Assembly: GCF_014495685.1 (NCBI RefSeq)
Contig: NZ_JACTVI010000002.1
Coordinates: 221,700-285,699, forward strand
Direction: 5' to 3'
Source of the DNA: Streptomyces sp. TRM68367
Lineage (GTDB): Bacteria; Actinomycetota; Actinomycetes; Streptomycetales; Streptomycetaceae
Length of the DNA: 64,000 nt
Below, piece after piece: positions 41,722 to 50,803 of this stretch. The notes under the pieces are model-generated. The model saw nothing but the letters and a program-made list of their open reading frames with translations. It ran no database searches and had not been told where the DNA came from. The first letter of the stretch is position 1; every line of letters starts with the position of its first letter. The translations under genes and the position numbers were made by a program.

Positions 41722-41863
41722 GGGCCACCTGACCGTGGCAGTGGCGCCCGGACCGAAGAGGGCGCAGCGGTACCTGGAACGTCAACATCGCGTCGACCTC
41801 AGGCCGTCGCAGCCCCGCGCTCAGCGTCAGCCCCACGATTGAGGTGTTTCGCAGCCTCGGTTA
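41722..41863. other. Short unassigned gap
   Basis: No gene is seen here. The sequence lies between two degraded minus-strand frames. Confidence 0.3.
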
Positions 41864-42310
41864 GTCGCCCAGAGCCTCGTCCGCCAGGACCGGGGCCTGA
41901 AGCATGGGATCGCCGTACATCGCGGACAGGATCATGTGCGGGGAGTCGAACGGGATCGGCCGGCCGCCGGGGCTGTCGAGCACGATGACCAGCGGCCAGC
42001 CCCGGTCCCTCAGACCTTGAGCTGGCCAGCGGCCTTCTTGATCTGCTTGCGGATCCCCCGACTACCTCATCATCGCTGGTGAGCACACCCGGCGCGAGCG
42101 CTTCGGTCAGCGAGCGGGACATGTCTCGAACGCCTTCACCTCCGCGAGGGGCGTGAGTTCAAGGACTCACAGGAGTGTGGCGTGGGCGAGTGGTGTGGCG
42201 GCCGGTGACGAACTCGGGCTCCACCCCGAAGGTGTAACCCCGCTCACGGAGGTAGCGCGCGACGCGCCCTTCGGCCATGTCGCCGATCCTGGGTGCTGTC
42301 ACGCGGGCAG
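41864..42310 (-). pseudogene. Degraded PD-(D/E)xK nuclease-like gene
   Basis: Fragments in different minus-strand frames read AEGRVARYLRERGYTFGVEPEF, then AEVKAFET (an E-x-K motif), then IRKQIKKAAGQLK, then DRGWPLVIVLDSPGGRPIPFDSPHMILSAMYGDPML, ending at a stop near 41864. Order and spacing suit a PD-(D/E)xK-type nuclease-like protein, which is common in actinomycetes as an unannotated family. Several frameshifts break it. The assignment is tentative. Confidence 0.4.
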
Positions 42311-42486
42311 TATGCCCCCAGCCGGGGTCGGGGCGGCCTGAGCGCTCGACTTGGCCGAAACGACCACTGGGCGGGGTACGGGCGGAATCGGAACTGTCCT
42401 GCGTGTGCGGCCGTCAGTTCCTGCGGCGGAAGGAAGTCGTTCTCACCTCAAGGGCCGACAGGCCGCCCCGTCGTGCCAGCGGTTAA

Positions 42487-43251
42487 TCATGCGTACTGGG
42501 CGAGGAGGCTCTCGGCTCGCGCTAGATCCTCAGGGGTGTCCACCGCTACGCCGTTGTCCTCGACAGGGATCATCTGCACGGCGTGGCCGTGTTCGACGAA
42601 GCGCAGCATCTCCACTCCTTCGGCGCGCTCCAAGGGCCCTTGCTGGAGCTGTCGGAAGTGTTGGAGAGCTGGGCCGGTGAAGCCGTAGAGGCCCAGTTGG
42701 CGGAGGTACTTCGGTCGGTCGCCCTTCGGGTAGGGGATGGGCTGGCGCGAGAACATCAGGGCCTCGCCTTGGGCCGAGACAACGACCTTGACGACGTTGT
42801 GGTCCAGGACGGCGCCGACGTCGGCTAGTTCGGTGTACGCGTTCACGGCGAGCGCGCCCGGCGGCAGGTACTCCAGGGCCTCGGAGATGGCGTCGATGGC
42901 GGTCGGCGAGATGAACGGCTCGTCGCCTTGGACGTTGATGTACGCCTCGGCCGGCAGGCGCTCGGCGACCTCCGCGACGCGATCGGTGCCGGTGAGGTGC
43001 TCTCCGGTGCGGATGCACTCGATGCCCAGCTGGCGGCACGCCGCTTCGATGCGTTCGTCGTCGGTCGCCACGACGGCGCCGTCGAGACGTTTGGCCTCCA
43101 GGCACCGCTGGTGGACGTGCCAGAGCAGCGGCTTGTCGCCGAGGCGGGCCAACGGTTTACCGGGAAAGCGCGAAGCGCCCCAACGGCAGGGTATGACGGC
43201 GACGTGCTGGCGCGGTGTGGCGTCGGGAGTCAGAGCTGTAGTGGCGGCCAC
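42487..43251 (-). CDS. CMP-Kdo synthetase-like cytidylyltransferase
   Basis: This 254-residue enzyme resembles KdsB, which couples CTP to an ulosonic acid. Motifs are IPCRWGASRFPGKPLARLGDKPLLWHV (CTP loop), VVATDDERI, TGTDRVAEVAERL, VNVQGDEPFI (metal site) and GVEMLRFVEHGHAVQMIPVEDNGVAVDTPEDL. Gram-positive Streptomyces make no Kdo-containing lipopolysaccharide, so this is probably adapted to activate another acidic sugar for a secondary product or glycan. The GTG at 43251 is chosen because AGGAGGACGCC ends directly at it. It is the last gene of the 56-42.5 kb operon. Confidence 0.85.
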   Translation of the reverse strand: MAATTALTPDATPRQHVAVIPCRWGASRFPGKPLARLGDKPLLWHVHQRCLEAKRLDGAVVATDDERIEAACRQLGIECIRTGEHLTGTDRVAEVAERLPAEAYINVQGDEPFISPTAIDAISEALEYLPPGALAVNAYTELADVGAVLDHNVVKVVVSAQGEALMFSRQPIPYPKGDRPKYLRQLGLYGFTGPALQHFRQLQQGPLERAEGVEMLRFVEHGHAVQMIPVEDNGVAVDTPEDLARAESLLAQYA

Positions 43252-43285
43252 GGCGTCCTCCTGGTGGTCGAGCAGGGGCGGGCCT

Positions 43286-43837
43286 TCAGGGAAGCAGGGC
43301 AAGCTTGGAGCGGACGGTGGGCGAGGCGGCGCTCGTGAACGGCCGCCATTCGTAGCCGTCGACCTCCTCTTCCTGGAGGGTCACCGCGTGCTCTGCGCCG
43401 AGACGGAAGACCCAGCGGAAGTCCACGTGGTGGTGGGCCGGTTCGTCCTTGGAGGGGTTCGCGTCGATGGTGTGCACGTCGATGTCGAGGGGAACGTCTT
43501 CGAAGCCGGAGAGGGGAACGACGGCGCTGGGCGGGATGCCTGCCTCCTCGTGCAGTTCACGCAGGGCGGTGTCGCGCAGATGCCGATCGTTTAATTCGTT
43601 GTGGCCGCCGGGCGCCAGCAGTTTCCCGGACGCCTTGTGCACGATGTGCAGCACATGCCGGGCGCCGTTGATGACGATGGCGCTGCATGTCACGTGGGCG
43701 GGGAACGTCTTGCGGTTCGTGGGGTCGTCCGCGGCGGCGAGCGCGGCGAACAGCAGGGTGAGGGAGTCGCGTTCGTCCGGGTGGCGGGCGAGGTACGCCT
43801 CGGTGACGGAGCGGACGTGGCCGACGGAGGGAGGCAC
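43286..43837 (-). CDS. Nudix hydrolase
   Basis: This 183-residue protein has a Nudix box of the GHNExxD variant type (GGHNELNDRHLRDTALRELHEEAGI, with R-E-L-x-E-E-x-G conserved). Before it lie beta strands (CSAIVINGARHVLHIVHKAS) typical of the fold. Nudix enzymes cleave nucleoside diphosphates linked to another group; in this operon it may hydrolyse a nucleotide intermediate or act as a housekeeping pyrophosphatase. The GTG at 43837 follows AAGGTGA. It lies 4 nt from the upstream gene. Confidence 0.82.
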   Translation of the reverse strand: MPPSVGHVRSVTEAYLARHPDERDSLTLLFAALAAADDPTNRKTFPAHVTCSAIVINGARHVLHIVHKASGKLLAPGGHNELNDRHLRDTALRELHEEAGIPPSAVVPLSGFEDVPLDIDVHTIDANPSKDEPAHHHVDFRWVFRLGAEHAVTLQEEEVDGYEWRPFTSAASPTVRSKLALLP

Positions 43838-43841
43838 TGGG

Positions 43842-44963
43842 TCACCTTTCGAAGTGGTGGAGCCAGGTTCTGGCGATGGAGCCGCGGTCGGCCGCCGGCA
43901 TCTCGTGCAGTCCGGGCTGGAAGCGGGCGTGGCTGAGCGCGGCGGTGGCGGCGAGTATCTCGGCCTGGACGAGGTGGATGTACGCGCCGACAGCGGCGCC
44001 GTGCACGAAGTTGACGGCACCGCCGTCAGCGAGGACGTAGAAGTAGTGGCCGGTGACCTCGTATCGCGTCAACTGGGCGCTGACAGGGCTGCGCTGGTAG
44101 AGGTCGTGGAGGCTTCCGAGTTCGAGTTCGTCCTCGGAGGAGGTCACCGATCCGAGGTACGCGCCGTTGCGCAAGGCGGCGAAGTCTCCCTGCCGCAGGG
44201 CGAGATTGCCGGTGGCGCACAGGACGAGTTCCGCATCGCGTACGGCCTCGGCGGTGGACGCGCTGGTGCGGAAGCCGAGGGAGTGCGCCTGGACTCGCTT
44301 GATCGGATCGTTGTCGTACACGGTGACGCGCAGGTCCTGGGCGCGCAGGGTCTGGGCGATGGCGCGGCCGATCTTGCCGAAGCCGATGACGCAGGCGTTG
44401 CGGCTGGTGAGGATGTCGCCGCGGGCGCGGACGAGGGCTTCGGTGGAGAACACGATCGAGCGGCCGACGAGGTGGTCTTCGCAGTCCTTGAGCGGGGAGC
44501 GGGCCACCGAGACGACCGGGCACGGCAGTTTGTCGAGGGCGGCGTACCGCTGGTGTCCGTTCTCGGTGTCCTCGACGATGCCGAGGATGCGGCCGGAGAA
44601 CTTGCCCACGAGAGTGTCGAGGCTTGCCGCGAAGTAGCCGCCGATGTCCACCAGGACGACGTCCCGGCCGCCCGCTGTGTCCTCCAGGTAGTCCAGGGCC
44701 TGGGTGTTGTCGGTGAACCGTTCTCGGGTCAGGTCGTGGACGGGGAAGGTGCGGCGGACGGTGTCGAGGGTCGGCTGGTGGATCGATCGAGGTTTCGGCA
44801 GCACAGCGCCGACCGTGGACACCGCGGTCATGGCCCGCAGGAATGCCGGCCGTTCGGGGAGCAGATGCGTGATGACGAGCGTCGTGATCGCGTCGCCGGC
44901 AGGGAACTGCGTCGTGATCTGCCGGAAGAAGGCGTCCAGCCGCGCTCGCTCGGGACTCTCCAC
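43842..44963 (-). CDS. NAD-binding protein related to S-adenosylhomocysteine hydrolase
   Basis: This 373-residue protein has a central Rossmann domain like the NAD domain of AdoHcy hydrolase: NACVIGFGKIGRAIAQTLRAQDLRVTVYDNDP with GxGxxG. LCATGNLALRQGDFAALRNGAYLGSV follows, and a C-terminal His-rich substrate region NFVHGAAVGAYIHL. It lacks the full AdoHcy hydrolase substrate domain, so it is likely a divergent paralogue acting on a different substrate. In this operon it may oxidise a nucleoside or sugar intermediate. The GTG at 44963 follows GAGGAAA. Confidence 0.75.
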   Translation of the reverse strand: MESPERARLDAFFRQITTQFPAGDAITTLVITHLLPERPAFLRAMTAVSTVGAVLPKPRSIHQPTLDTVRRTFPVHDLTRERFTDNTQALDYLEDTAGGRDVVLVDIGGYFAASLDTLVGKFSGRILGIVEDTENGHQRYAALDKLPCPVVSVARSPLKDCEDHLVGRSIVFSTEALVRARGDILTSRNACVIGFGKIGRAIAQTLRAQDLRVTVYDNDPIKRVQAHSLGFRTSASTAEAVRDAELVLCATGNLALRQGDFAALRNGAYLGSVTSSEDELELGSLHDLYQRSPVSAQLTRYEVTGHYFYVLADGGAVNFVHGAAVGAYIHLVQAEILAATAALSHARFQPGLHEMPAADRGSIARTWLHHFER

Positions 44964-44994
44964 TGCGTTTCCTCTCGGGCTCCGGGCCGCGGGG

Positions 44995-45993
44995 TTACGC
45001 GGCTCGGCTGTAGTTGGGGACCTGGGCGGCCAGGGCCTGCATGTGGGCGCGCAGGCCGTTGTGGAGGTCGACTCGCGGCTGCCACCCGAGGACTTCTCGG
45101 GCACGGCTGGGGTCGGCGCGGGTTAGGAGGACGTCACCGCTGCGCGCGTGGTCCTGCTGGAGCTGGATGTCGCGGCCGGTGAGGCTGGTGGCAATGTTGA
45201 TCACTTCCAGCAGCGATGCGTTCGACCCGCCGCCCACGTTGATCGCGCCCTGCGCTGTCGGCACGGTCGCGGCGGCGATCGTGGCGGCGACCACGTCATC
45301 GATGTAGGTGAAGTCGCGTCGCTGGTGACCGTCTCCGTACAGGCGAAGCGGCTGTCCGGTCAGAGCGGCCTGCAGGGCGCGGTGGGTGAACATGTCGGCG
45401 CGCTGGCGGGGGCCGTAGACGGTGAAGTACCGCAGGGCGACGACGCTGGGACCGACGGGGCGCTCGGCGTAGGCGAGGCAGAGCTGTTCCTCGGCCAGTT
45501 TGGTCACGGCGTACGGGGAGGCCGGCTTCGGACGATCGGCCTCGACACTCGCGCCGCCGTCGGTCGGCCCGTAGACGCTGGAGGAGGACGCAACGACCAG
45601 TCGCGGGACGCCGATGCGGGTGCAGGCTTCCAGGACCCGGTGGGTGGCCAGCACGTTGGACGCGAGGTAGTCGCTGAACTGCGGCCCCCAGGAGGGCCGT
45701 ACGCCGGGAATGCCGGCGAGGTGGAAGACCGCGTCCGCGTCGATCAGGAGTGGGTCGATCGCGCAGTTGAGGAGGTCGGCGGTGATGTGGTGGTACCCCG
45801 GGAGACCGCGCAGGGAGGCGAGGTTGGCGATGGCCGTGGCGTCGGTGGAGGGGTCGCGGCGGTCGACGCCGATGACCGTGGTGCCGGCCTGGACGAGGGC
45901 TTGTGCGAGGTGGGAGCCGATGAATCCGGCGGAGCCGGTCACCACAGCCCGGCGGGGGGCGGCGGTGGTCGGGTGCTGCTCGTGCTGCGGCAC
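44995..45993 (-). CDS. NAD-dependent sugar epimerase/dehydratase
   Basis: This is a 332-residue short-chain dehydrogenase of the extended class. It has TGSAGFIGSHLAQALVQAG (NAD site), the catalytic SSSSVYG and PYAVTK (Tyr and Lys of Y-x3-K), and VVALRYFTVYGPRQRADM. RDFTYIDDVV follows, as in UDP-glucuronate and UDP-galactose epimerases. It likely forms a nucleotide sugar for the operon product. The N-terminus is a His/Thr-rich tag-like tail (MPQHEQHPTTAAPRR). Confidence 0.88.
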   Translation of the reverse strand: MPQHEQHPTTAAPRRAVVTGSAGFIGSHLAQALVQAGTTVIGVDRRDPSTDATAIANLASLRGLPGYHHITADLLNCAIDPLLIDADAVFHLAGIPGVRPSWGPQFSDYLASNVLATHRVLEACTRIGVPRLVVASSSSVYGPTDGGASVEADRPKPASPYAVTKLAEEQLCLAYAERPVGPSVVALRYFTVYGPRQRADMFTHRALQAALTGQPLRLYGDGHQRRDFTYIDDVVAATIAAATVPTAQGAINVGGGSNASLLEVINIATSLTGRDIQLQQDHARSGDVLLTRADPSRAREVLGWQPRVDLHNGLRAHMQALAAQVPNYSRAA

Positions 45994-46026
45994 GGGAATC
46001 TCCAGGAAGGTAATCGAAGGGGGAAC

Positions 46027-46863
46027 TCAGGTGAGGCGGGACAGGACGGTTCGGCCGTGCGTGCTCAGGGTGAGGTCGTTCTCCTTGTGGCCCTTGACCA
46101 GGGCGGTGGTCGCCTCGATGGCGCCGAAGGACTCCAGAAGGCGCCGTTCGGCGTCGGTCAGCGGGCGGCCGTACCCGTCGAGGAAGGCGGTTCGCAGGTG
46201 GGGCGCGGCCTGCCAGCGGCGGAATTCGAGCCGGGTGAAGTCGCGGATGCGGGCGTCGCGTCGCATGTGTTCGAAGTCGCAGATACCGAAGGTGTCGCCG
46301 ACCAGCCAGTTGCGCGGCTGGTAGTCGAGGTGGCAGACCGCGCCGTCCATGAGGCTGTTGTCCAGGATGGCCGCGTGGTGCTTCAGCAGGTTCCGCTCGG
46401 CTGTGTCGATCAGGTCGGCGTGAACGGCCCGGTCGATCCAGCTCTGGAGGCGCTCGGCGAGCGCTGCGCCGACGGCGCCGCCCTGGGGCATGGCGGTTGC
46501 CCGGTGGAGCTTGCCGAGGACGTGGCCGGCCACGTGATGGGCCAGTTCCTCCTCGGGTGAGCCCGGGGCCGCGGTGTCCGCCCGATCGCCTGCGAGCGCG
46601 GTCAGCAGAAGGGTGCGGGTGGCGTCGTCACGGCCGACCAGCTTCGGCGCGTGGCCGATCAGGTGGGTGCCCCATGTCCGGTAGGCGTGGAGTTCCCCTG
46701 CGTACCGGTCGTGCTCGGCGTGCTGCTTGGCGACGAAGTGACGCCCGTCGCCGGCCACCACGCGCACGACCCGGGGAGGGAGCAAGGGGTCCGGCGCGAT
46801 CTCGACGGCGCCGAGGAGGCAGTGCGCCAGTTGGATCCGGGGATCGTCCGATGTGGCGATCAC
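46027..46863 (-). CDS. Aminoglycoside phosphotransferase-like kinase (1)
   Basis: This is a 278-residue APH-fold kinase. The catalytic loop is CHLDYQPRNWLV (H-x-D-x4-N) and the metal motif is ICDFEHMRRD (D-F-E in place of D-x-D). It starts at a GTG overlapping the upstream stop (GTGA). APH-fold proteins phosphorylate sugars, aminocyclitols or nucleosides. In an operon with glycan and nucleotide genes it may activate or modify a sugar hydroxyl; a resistance role is possible. Another APH-type kinase is two genes upstream. Confidence 0.8.
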   Translation of the reverse strand: MIATSDDPRIQLAHCLLGAVEIAPDPLLPPRVVRVVAGDGRHFVAKQHAEHDRYAGELHAYRTWGTHLIGHAPKLVGRDDATRTLLLTALAGDRADTAAPGSPEEELAHHVAGHVLGKLHRATAMPQGGAVGAALAERLQSWIDRAVHADLIDTAERNLLKHHAAILDNSLMDGAVCHLDYQPRNWLVGDTFGICDFEHMRRDARIRDFTRLEFRRWQAAPHLRTAFLDGYGRPLTDAERRLLESFGAIEATTALVKGHKENDLTLSTHGRTVLSRLT

Positions 46864-47516
46864 GGGGTCGGCTCCGGTGTGAGGAGGCTGAGGTGCTCGG
46901 TGTCGTTGTGCCGATCGAGCATCCAGCGGGTCTGTCCCAGGCGGTTGCGGTGGTGCTGCCAGCGAGTGATTGAGGCGTGGTTGTGCGTGAAGCCCGCCGG
47001 CGAGCCGATCGGGATGTCCAGGAGCAGGGTGTGCGCGGTGATCACCGTCTCTCCGTGGGCGGCGAACACGATGCGCTTCCCCTCGTTCTCCTCGACGAGC
47101 TGACTCAGGTTCTTGCTGGCGCGCTTCAGGTACCCGTTCCAGGTGTCGGAGCCAGCGGCCCAGGGAGTGTCGGGGTGCGCATGCGGGCCGCCGTTGGCGG
47201 CTGTCTTCACCGCATCCCAAGGTTTGCCGTCGGCATCGCCGTGGACGGGGCCGTCGAGCCGGTCGTCGAAGTGCAGCGGAATCTGGAGCGTCTGGGCGAT
47301 GATCTCGCCGGTCTGGACGAGGCGAATCCGCGGGCCCGCGTAGACCATGTCGAAGGGCCTCTTCAGGTGCTCGGTGGCCAAGCGGCGCGCGGCCTGTTCG
47401 GCCTGGGCGTACCCGAGGTTGGTCAGTCCGGTGCAGGTGCGCGGGCCCCCGACGAGGCCGTCGGCGTTGCACTGGGCCTGGCCGTGCCGTACGAAGACGA
47501 GTTCGGTGGTGATCAT
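46860..47516 (-). CDS. Histidine phosphatase family protein
   Basis: This is a 218-residue phosphatase of the phosphoglycerate-mutase/SixA type. VFVRHGQAQCNADGLVGG has the catalytic R-H-G near the N-terminus, VYAGPRIRLVQTGEI is the second Arg region, and IVFAAHGETVITA has the second His. The order is standard. It may dephosphorylate an intermediate in the pathway. The ATG overlaps the upstream gene (ATGA), and the stop overlaps kinase 1. Confidence 0.88.
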   Translation of the reverse strand: MITTELVFVRHGQAQCNADGLVGGPRTCTGLTNLGYAQAEQAARRLATEHLKRPFDMVYAGPRIRLVQTGEIIAQTLQIPLHFDDRLDGPVHGDADGKPWDAVKTAANGGPHAHPDTPWAAGSDTWNGYLKRASKNLSQLVEENEGKRIVFAAHGETVITAHTLLLDIPIGSPAGFTHNHASITRWQHHRNRLGQTRWMLDRHNDTEHLSLLTPEPTP

Positions 47517-48268
47517 GGGGTTCCTCGGAGGTGGGAGCGGAGCGGCCAGCGGTAGCCGTTGCGCCCGACGTACGGGGCGGTCAGGACGGCGTGCAGGGCC
47601 AGGAAGTCGTCGAGGCGTCCGCGGTTCGTTGCGTCGAGCCGGGAGCTGTAGCATCCGGCCGCCGTGTTGTACGCGCATAGGGCGGCGTTGACGGCTTGGT
47701 CCGTGAGTGGTCCGTACGTCAGGTGGAGTGTCGCGATGAGCTTGGCGAGGTCGTATCCCATCGGGGCTAGGGACAGGTCGTCGGTGTCGACGGTGACGAT
47801 GTCCCCGGCCGCGGTGATGATGAAGTTCCGGGGGTTGCTGTCCTTGTAGAAGGCGAGCGGTCCCTGTGCGGTCTCTTCCAGCAGGCGGAGCATCGCGTGC
47901 AGGGCCACCTTGTTCGGCAGGTAGCCCTGCTCGTGGCGTCGCCGGAGCGCGATCTCTCGGGTGCCGAGGTAGCCGTCGAACGGCGTGCCGTCGTTGAATT
48001 GGTGCGGAGTGCCCAGCGACGCCGACTGCAGGTCGCTGCGCCATGCGGCACCGTGCGCGTGGCCCAGCAGTTCCGCCATGCGCGGCAGGTCCTCGGGGCG
48101 TACGGAGCGGCCCTCGACCCGCTCGAACGCCAGACTGGCCGGTCCGATCTCGTGAAGGGCCGGCTGTCGCAGCGGCTTCGCGTGCTCTTTGATCCACCGG
48201 TAATGGCGGACAGCTCCCGCCGCGCGCTCCGGTGTCTCGTAGTGCTTGGTGAACGGTGGGAGGGTCAT
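47513..48268 (-). CDS. Aminoglycoside phosphotransferase-like kinase (2)
   Basis: This is a 251-residue APH-fold protein. The catalytic region FYKDSNPRNFIIT keeps D-x4-N but has lost the canonical His of H-x-D (Lys before Asp). VTVDTDDLSLAPMGYDLA carries the metal Asp. The altered His may lower kinase activity or change the substrate. It is coupled to the methyltransferase by ATGA. A paralogous relation to the other kinase in the operon is possible but not obvious from sequence. Confidence 0.72.
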   Translation of the reverse strand: MTLPPFTKHYETPERAAGAVRHYRWIKEHAKPLRQPALHEIGPASLAFERVEGRSVRPEDLPRMAELLGHAHGAAWRSDLQSASLGTPHQFNDGTPFDGYLGTREIALRRRHEQGYLPNKVALHAMLRLLEETAQGPLAFYKDSNPRNFIITAAGDIVTVDTDDLSLAPMGYDLAKLIATLHLTYGPLTDQAVNAALCAYNTAAGCYSSRLDATNRGRLDDFLALHAVLTAPYVGRNGYRWPLRSHLRGTP

Positions 48269-49110
48269 GCCGGCTCCTCCTTCGCCTGCGCGACGACGAA
48301 GGTGATGAGGGACCGAGTGGTCAGCGGCTGGTCCGGAAGGAACTCGTGCAAGGTCGCTGCCAGGGCCCCGGGGTTCCCGTACAGGCTGGGCGCGAGCTCG
48401 TACTTGGGGTTGGTGGCGAGGTACTGCGCGAGGTGGTCGTGGCCGTCGAAGGTGAAGGCGTGCTTCTCGTCCAGGGTGGCGATCACGTCGAGCGAGGAGG
48501 TGGCCAGAGCGGCGAGGTTGCCGCTGTGCGCGGCGGTGTAGAGGCTCTCGTGCTTCTCGGCCCGCACATCGAGGCCGGCCGCAGCGACCAGCTGGTCCAT
48601 CTCCCGGTAGCTGTCGAGTCCCTTTGTGACGAGTACGGCCAGGCCCCCGGGGGCCAGAACTTTCGCGATCTGCGCGATGACGTCGTTGGGCCGCGGCGAG
48701 TGGTAGAGGCAGAACGCGGCGACGGCGACATCGCACGACCCGGCGGGCAGCGGGAGGTCGTGGAAGTCACCTTCGACGAATTCCGCCACGGTGTCGGGCA
48801 GTTCCTCGGAGCGTGCGCGGGCCTGGACGAGCAGGGCGGGGGCGGCGTCCAGGCCGATGACGCGCCGGGGCCTCAGCTGCTCGACGATGGCCAGGGTGCT
48901 CGTGCCGCGACCGCAGCCGATGTCGAGCACCATGCCGAGGCGGTTCGGATGCGCGTGGTGGGTCTGCACCAAGCTAACGATCGTCTCGGGCACGGGGCGG
49001 CCGGACGTCTTCGCGCGCATCAGGGCGCTGGTCCGTCCGGCCAGCCGGGAGGCGTGCCCGTACAGCTCCTGCTGGCGGGCGGGGTCCAGGAACGGGTTGG
49101 GCTCGTTCAT
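48265..49110 (-). CDS. Class I SAM-dependent methyltransferase (1)
   Basis: This is a 281-residue methyltransferase with LDIGCGRGTSTLAIVEQL (motif I), VIGLDAAPALLVQARA, and VAAFCLYHSPRPNDVI, in the normal order. The N-terminus (NPFLDPARQQELYGHASRL) is a helical cap. The type resembles small-molecule O/N-methyltransferases; the substrate is unknown. The ATG overlaps nothing upstream (31-nt gap to the P-loop gene), and the stop overlaps kinase 2. Confidence 0.88.
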   Translation of the reverse strand: MNEPNPFLDPARQQELYGHASRLAGRTSALMRAKTSGRPVPETIVSLVQTHHAHPNRLGMVLDIGCGRGTSTLAIVEQLRPRRVIGLDAAPALLVQARARSEELPDTVAEFVEGDFHDLPLPAGSCDVAVAAFCLYHSPRPNDVIAQIAKVLAPGGLAVLVTKGLDSYREMDQLVAAAGLDVRAEKHESLYTAAHSGNLAALATSSLDVIATLDEKHAFTFDGHDHLAQYLATNPKYELAPSLYGNPGALAATLHEFLPDQPLTTRSLITFVVAQAKEEPA

Positions 49111-49141
49111 GCCGCACCCCCGCTCCGGGGGCGCGGGCCGT

Positions 49142-49654
49142 TCAGGACTGCTCGGCGGCCACCTTCCGCAGCCAGCGGCGCGTCTGGCGCCGGTTGGCCA
49201 GCAGGACCACGTCGGCTCGGCCGGCGGCGTACTCCTCGATCTTCGCCATGACCCGGGGCCGCATCTTGCGGCGGTACGTGGCGACGTACTTGATCACGCC
49301 CCAGTGGATGCGGTTGTGTACGCCGTTGCCCTTGTGCCCGGCCCCGTGCCGGATCTGCCGGGAGAAGATCCCGTACAGGGCCGTCACGGTCGACACGTCC
49401 ATAAGGATCACTGTGTCGCAGGCTTCGAGCCGCACCGGCAGCGTCGAGTTGTAGTTGCCGTCGATCACCCACCGCGGCTTCGCGACCAGCTCGCGCTGCA
49501 CCTCGGTGAATTTGTCCATGGGCAGCGCGTTCCACTCGTCGTCGTAGAACGCGGCGTCCAGGTGCGTCACCGGGGCGTCGAGGATCCTGCCCAGTTCGCG
49601 GGCCACGTGGGATTTGCCGCTGCCTCCGCAGCCGACGATGGCGACCTTCTTCAT
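49142..49654 (-). CDS. P-loop kinase, adenylate-kinase-like (FlaR type)
   Basis: This 170-residue protein has Walker A VGCGGSGKSHVA near the start, LDAAFYDDEWNALP, and WVIDGNYNST. This is the style of the FlaR or topology-modulation kinase group. It probably phosphorylates a nucleoside or nucleotide. The ATG follows a purine run (CTGGAGCACC). A role in making a nucleotide monophosphate or activated sugar for the operon is plausible. Confidence 0.78.
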   Translation of the reverse strand: MKKVAIVGCGGSGKSHVARELGRILDAPVTHLDAAFYDDEWNALPMDKFTEVQRELVAKPRWVIDGNYNSTLPVRLEACDTVILMDVSTVTALYGIFSRQIRHGAGHKGNGVHNRIHWGVIKYVATYRRKMRPRVMAKIEEYAAGRADVVLLANRRQTRRWLRKVAAEQS

Positions 49655-49750
49655 GGTGCTCCAGCGTAGAGAGGTTCGGGTGTGCGGCGGAGCCATCCCC
49701 CCGGACACGTTCGGATGATCCAGGCGTCAGAGCCTGTCGAGCGGACTCCA

Positions 49751-50803
49751 TCAAGCAGCTCCCCGCTCGGTCGCCGTGGTCTGGACGAGCCCGTGCAGTG
49801 CGGATTCGAGGGTGTCGACCTGCTTGTTCAGGCCGAACAGGCGCAGGCGGTCCACGCACGCCGCGATCAGGTCGGCGTGCTGCTGGGTGTCGGCGATCTC
49901 GCGGAGGTAAGACAGCCGCTCGATGACGTCTCGGCCGGAGCGCACGATCAGCTCCTCCGGTACGAACCGGTCCGCGAAGCGGACGTCCGCCGGGACCAAA
50001 GGCAGGCACCCGGCGAGCACGGCCTCGAAGATGCGCTGCGTCATCTGCCCGACGGCGGCGTACCGCTCGGGCAGCATGAGGACCGTGGCCAGAGACCGGC
50101 CGTAGACGTCGGCGGCGGCTTCGAAGGGGATTCGGCCGACGAAGTGGACGTCCGGCCAGCGGTCGGTCTTCGTCCACTTCCCGGCGACCAGGTGCTCGAC
50201 CCGGGCGGCAGCCGGGGCGAAGAAGCGGTCGAAGGGCTCGTCGCGGTCGTACTGGTTGCCCACGTAGCCGAGCGCGAGGTCCCGCGGTCGCGCGGCGAGG
50301 GTGGCGGGGTCTGCCTGGGCGATGAGGTCGTCGGCGACGGGGAAGAGGAGAGAGCGCGCGCCCAGGGTCGGCGCGAGGGCGGCCTCGCAGACGAGGGTGT
50401 GGGCGGTACGCCGCCATACGCTCTCGGCCCGCAGGGTGCGGTCCTTGTCCCAGATCACGGTGGGCGTCCGGTGCCGCACGGTGTAGTGGTTGATGAGTTG
50501 GGCCTGGCGGTGCAGGTCGCAGGTGTGCCCCTCGGTCCCGCAGACCGTGGTGTTGCGGCCGGTGATCGCCCAGCGCCATTCCAGGAACAGGACGTCGATG
50601 CCCGGGGTGCCGTCGTCGAAGGTGTACGCGCCGCCGAGGTCGTCGCCGGCTTCGAGGCGGTCGCGGTCGGCCTGCAGGAAGACGATGTCGTGGCCGCGGG
50701 CGATGAGGGCGTCGATGAAGGGGCGCCGGTGGCTGCGTCCCCCGTCCGGGGTGTCGGTGACGCCGTTGCCGAGGAAGCCCCAGAAGCTGTATCCGATCCT
50801 CAC
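49751..50803 (-). CDS. CgeB-like glycosyltransferase
   Basis: This is a 350-residue GT-B protein. The N-terminal domain has RIGYSFWGFLG and HTLVCEAALA; the C-terminal domain has YVGNQYDRDEPFDRFFAPAA and PERYAAVGQMTQRIFEAVLAGCLPLVPADV. The latter is a nucleotide-sugar binding loop typical of spore-maturation (CgeB) and GT1/GT4 proteins. The GTG at 50803 is chosen because it overlaps the carbamoyltransferase stop (GTGA) as in the rest of the operon. An upstream start at 50815 is also open. It probably transfers one of the activated sugars. Confidence 0.8.
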   Translation of the reverse strand: MRIGYSFWGFLGNGVTDTPDGGRSHRRPFIDALIARGHDIVFLQADRDRLEAGDDLGGAYTFDDGTPGIDVLFLEWRWAITGRNTTVCGTEGHTCDLHRQAQLINHYTVRHRTPTVIWDKDRTLRAESVWRRTAHTLVCEAALAPTLGARSLLFPVADDLIAQADPATLAARPRDLALGYVGNQYDRDEPFDRFFAPAAARVEHLVAGKWTKTDRWPDVHFVGRIPFEAAADVYGRSLATVLMLPERYAAVGQMTQRIFEAVLAGCLPLVPADVRFADRFVPEELIVRSGRDVIERLSYLREIADTQQHADLIAACVDRLRLFGLNKQVDTLESALHGLVQTTATERGAA

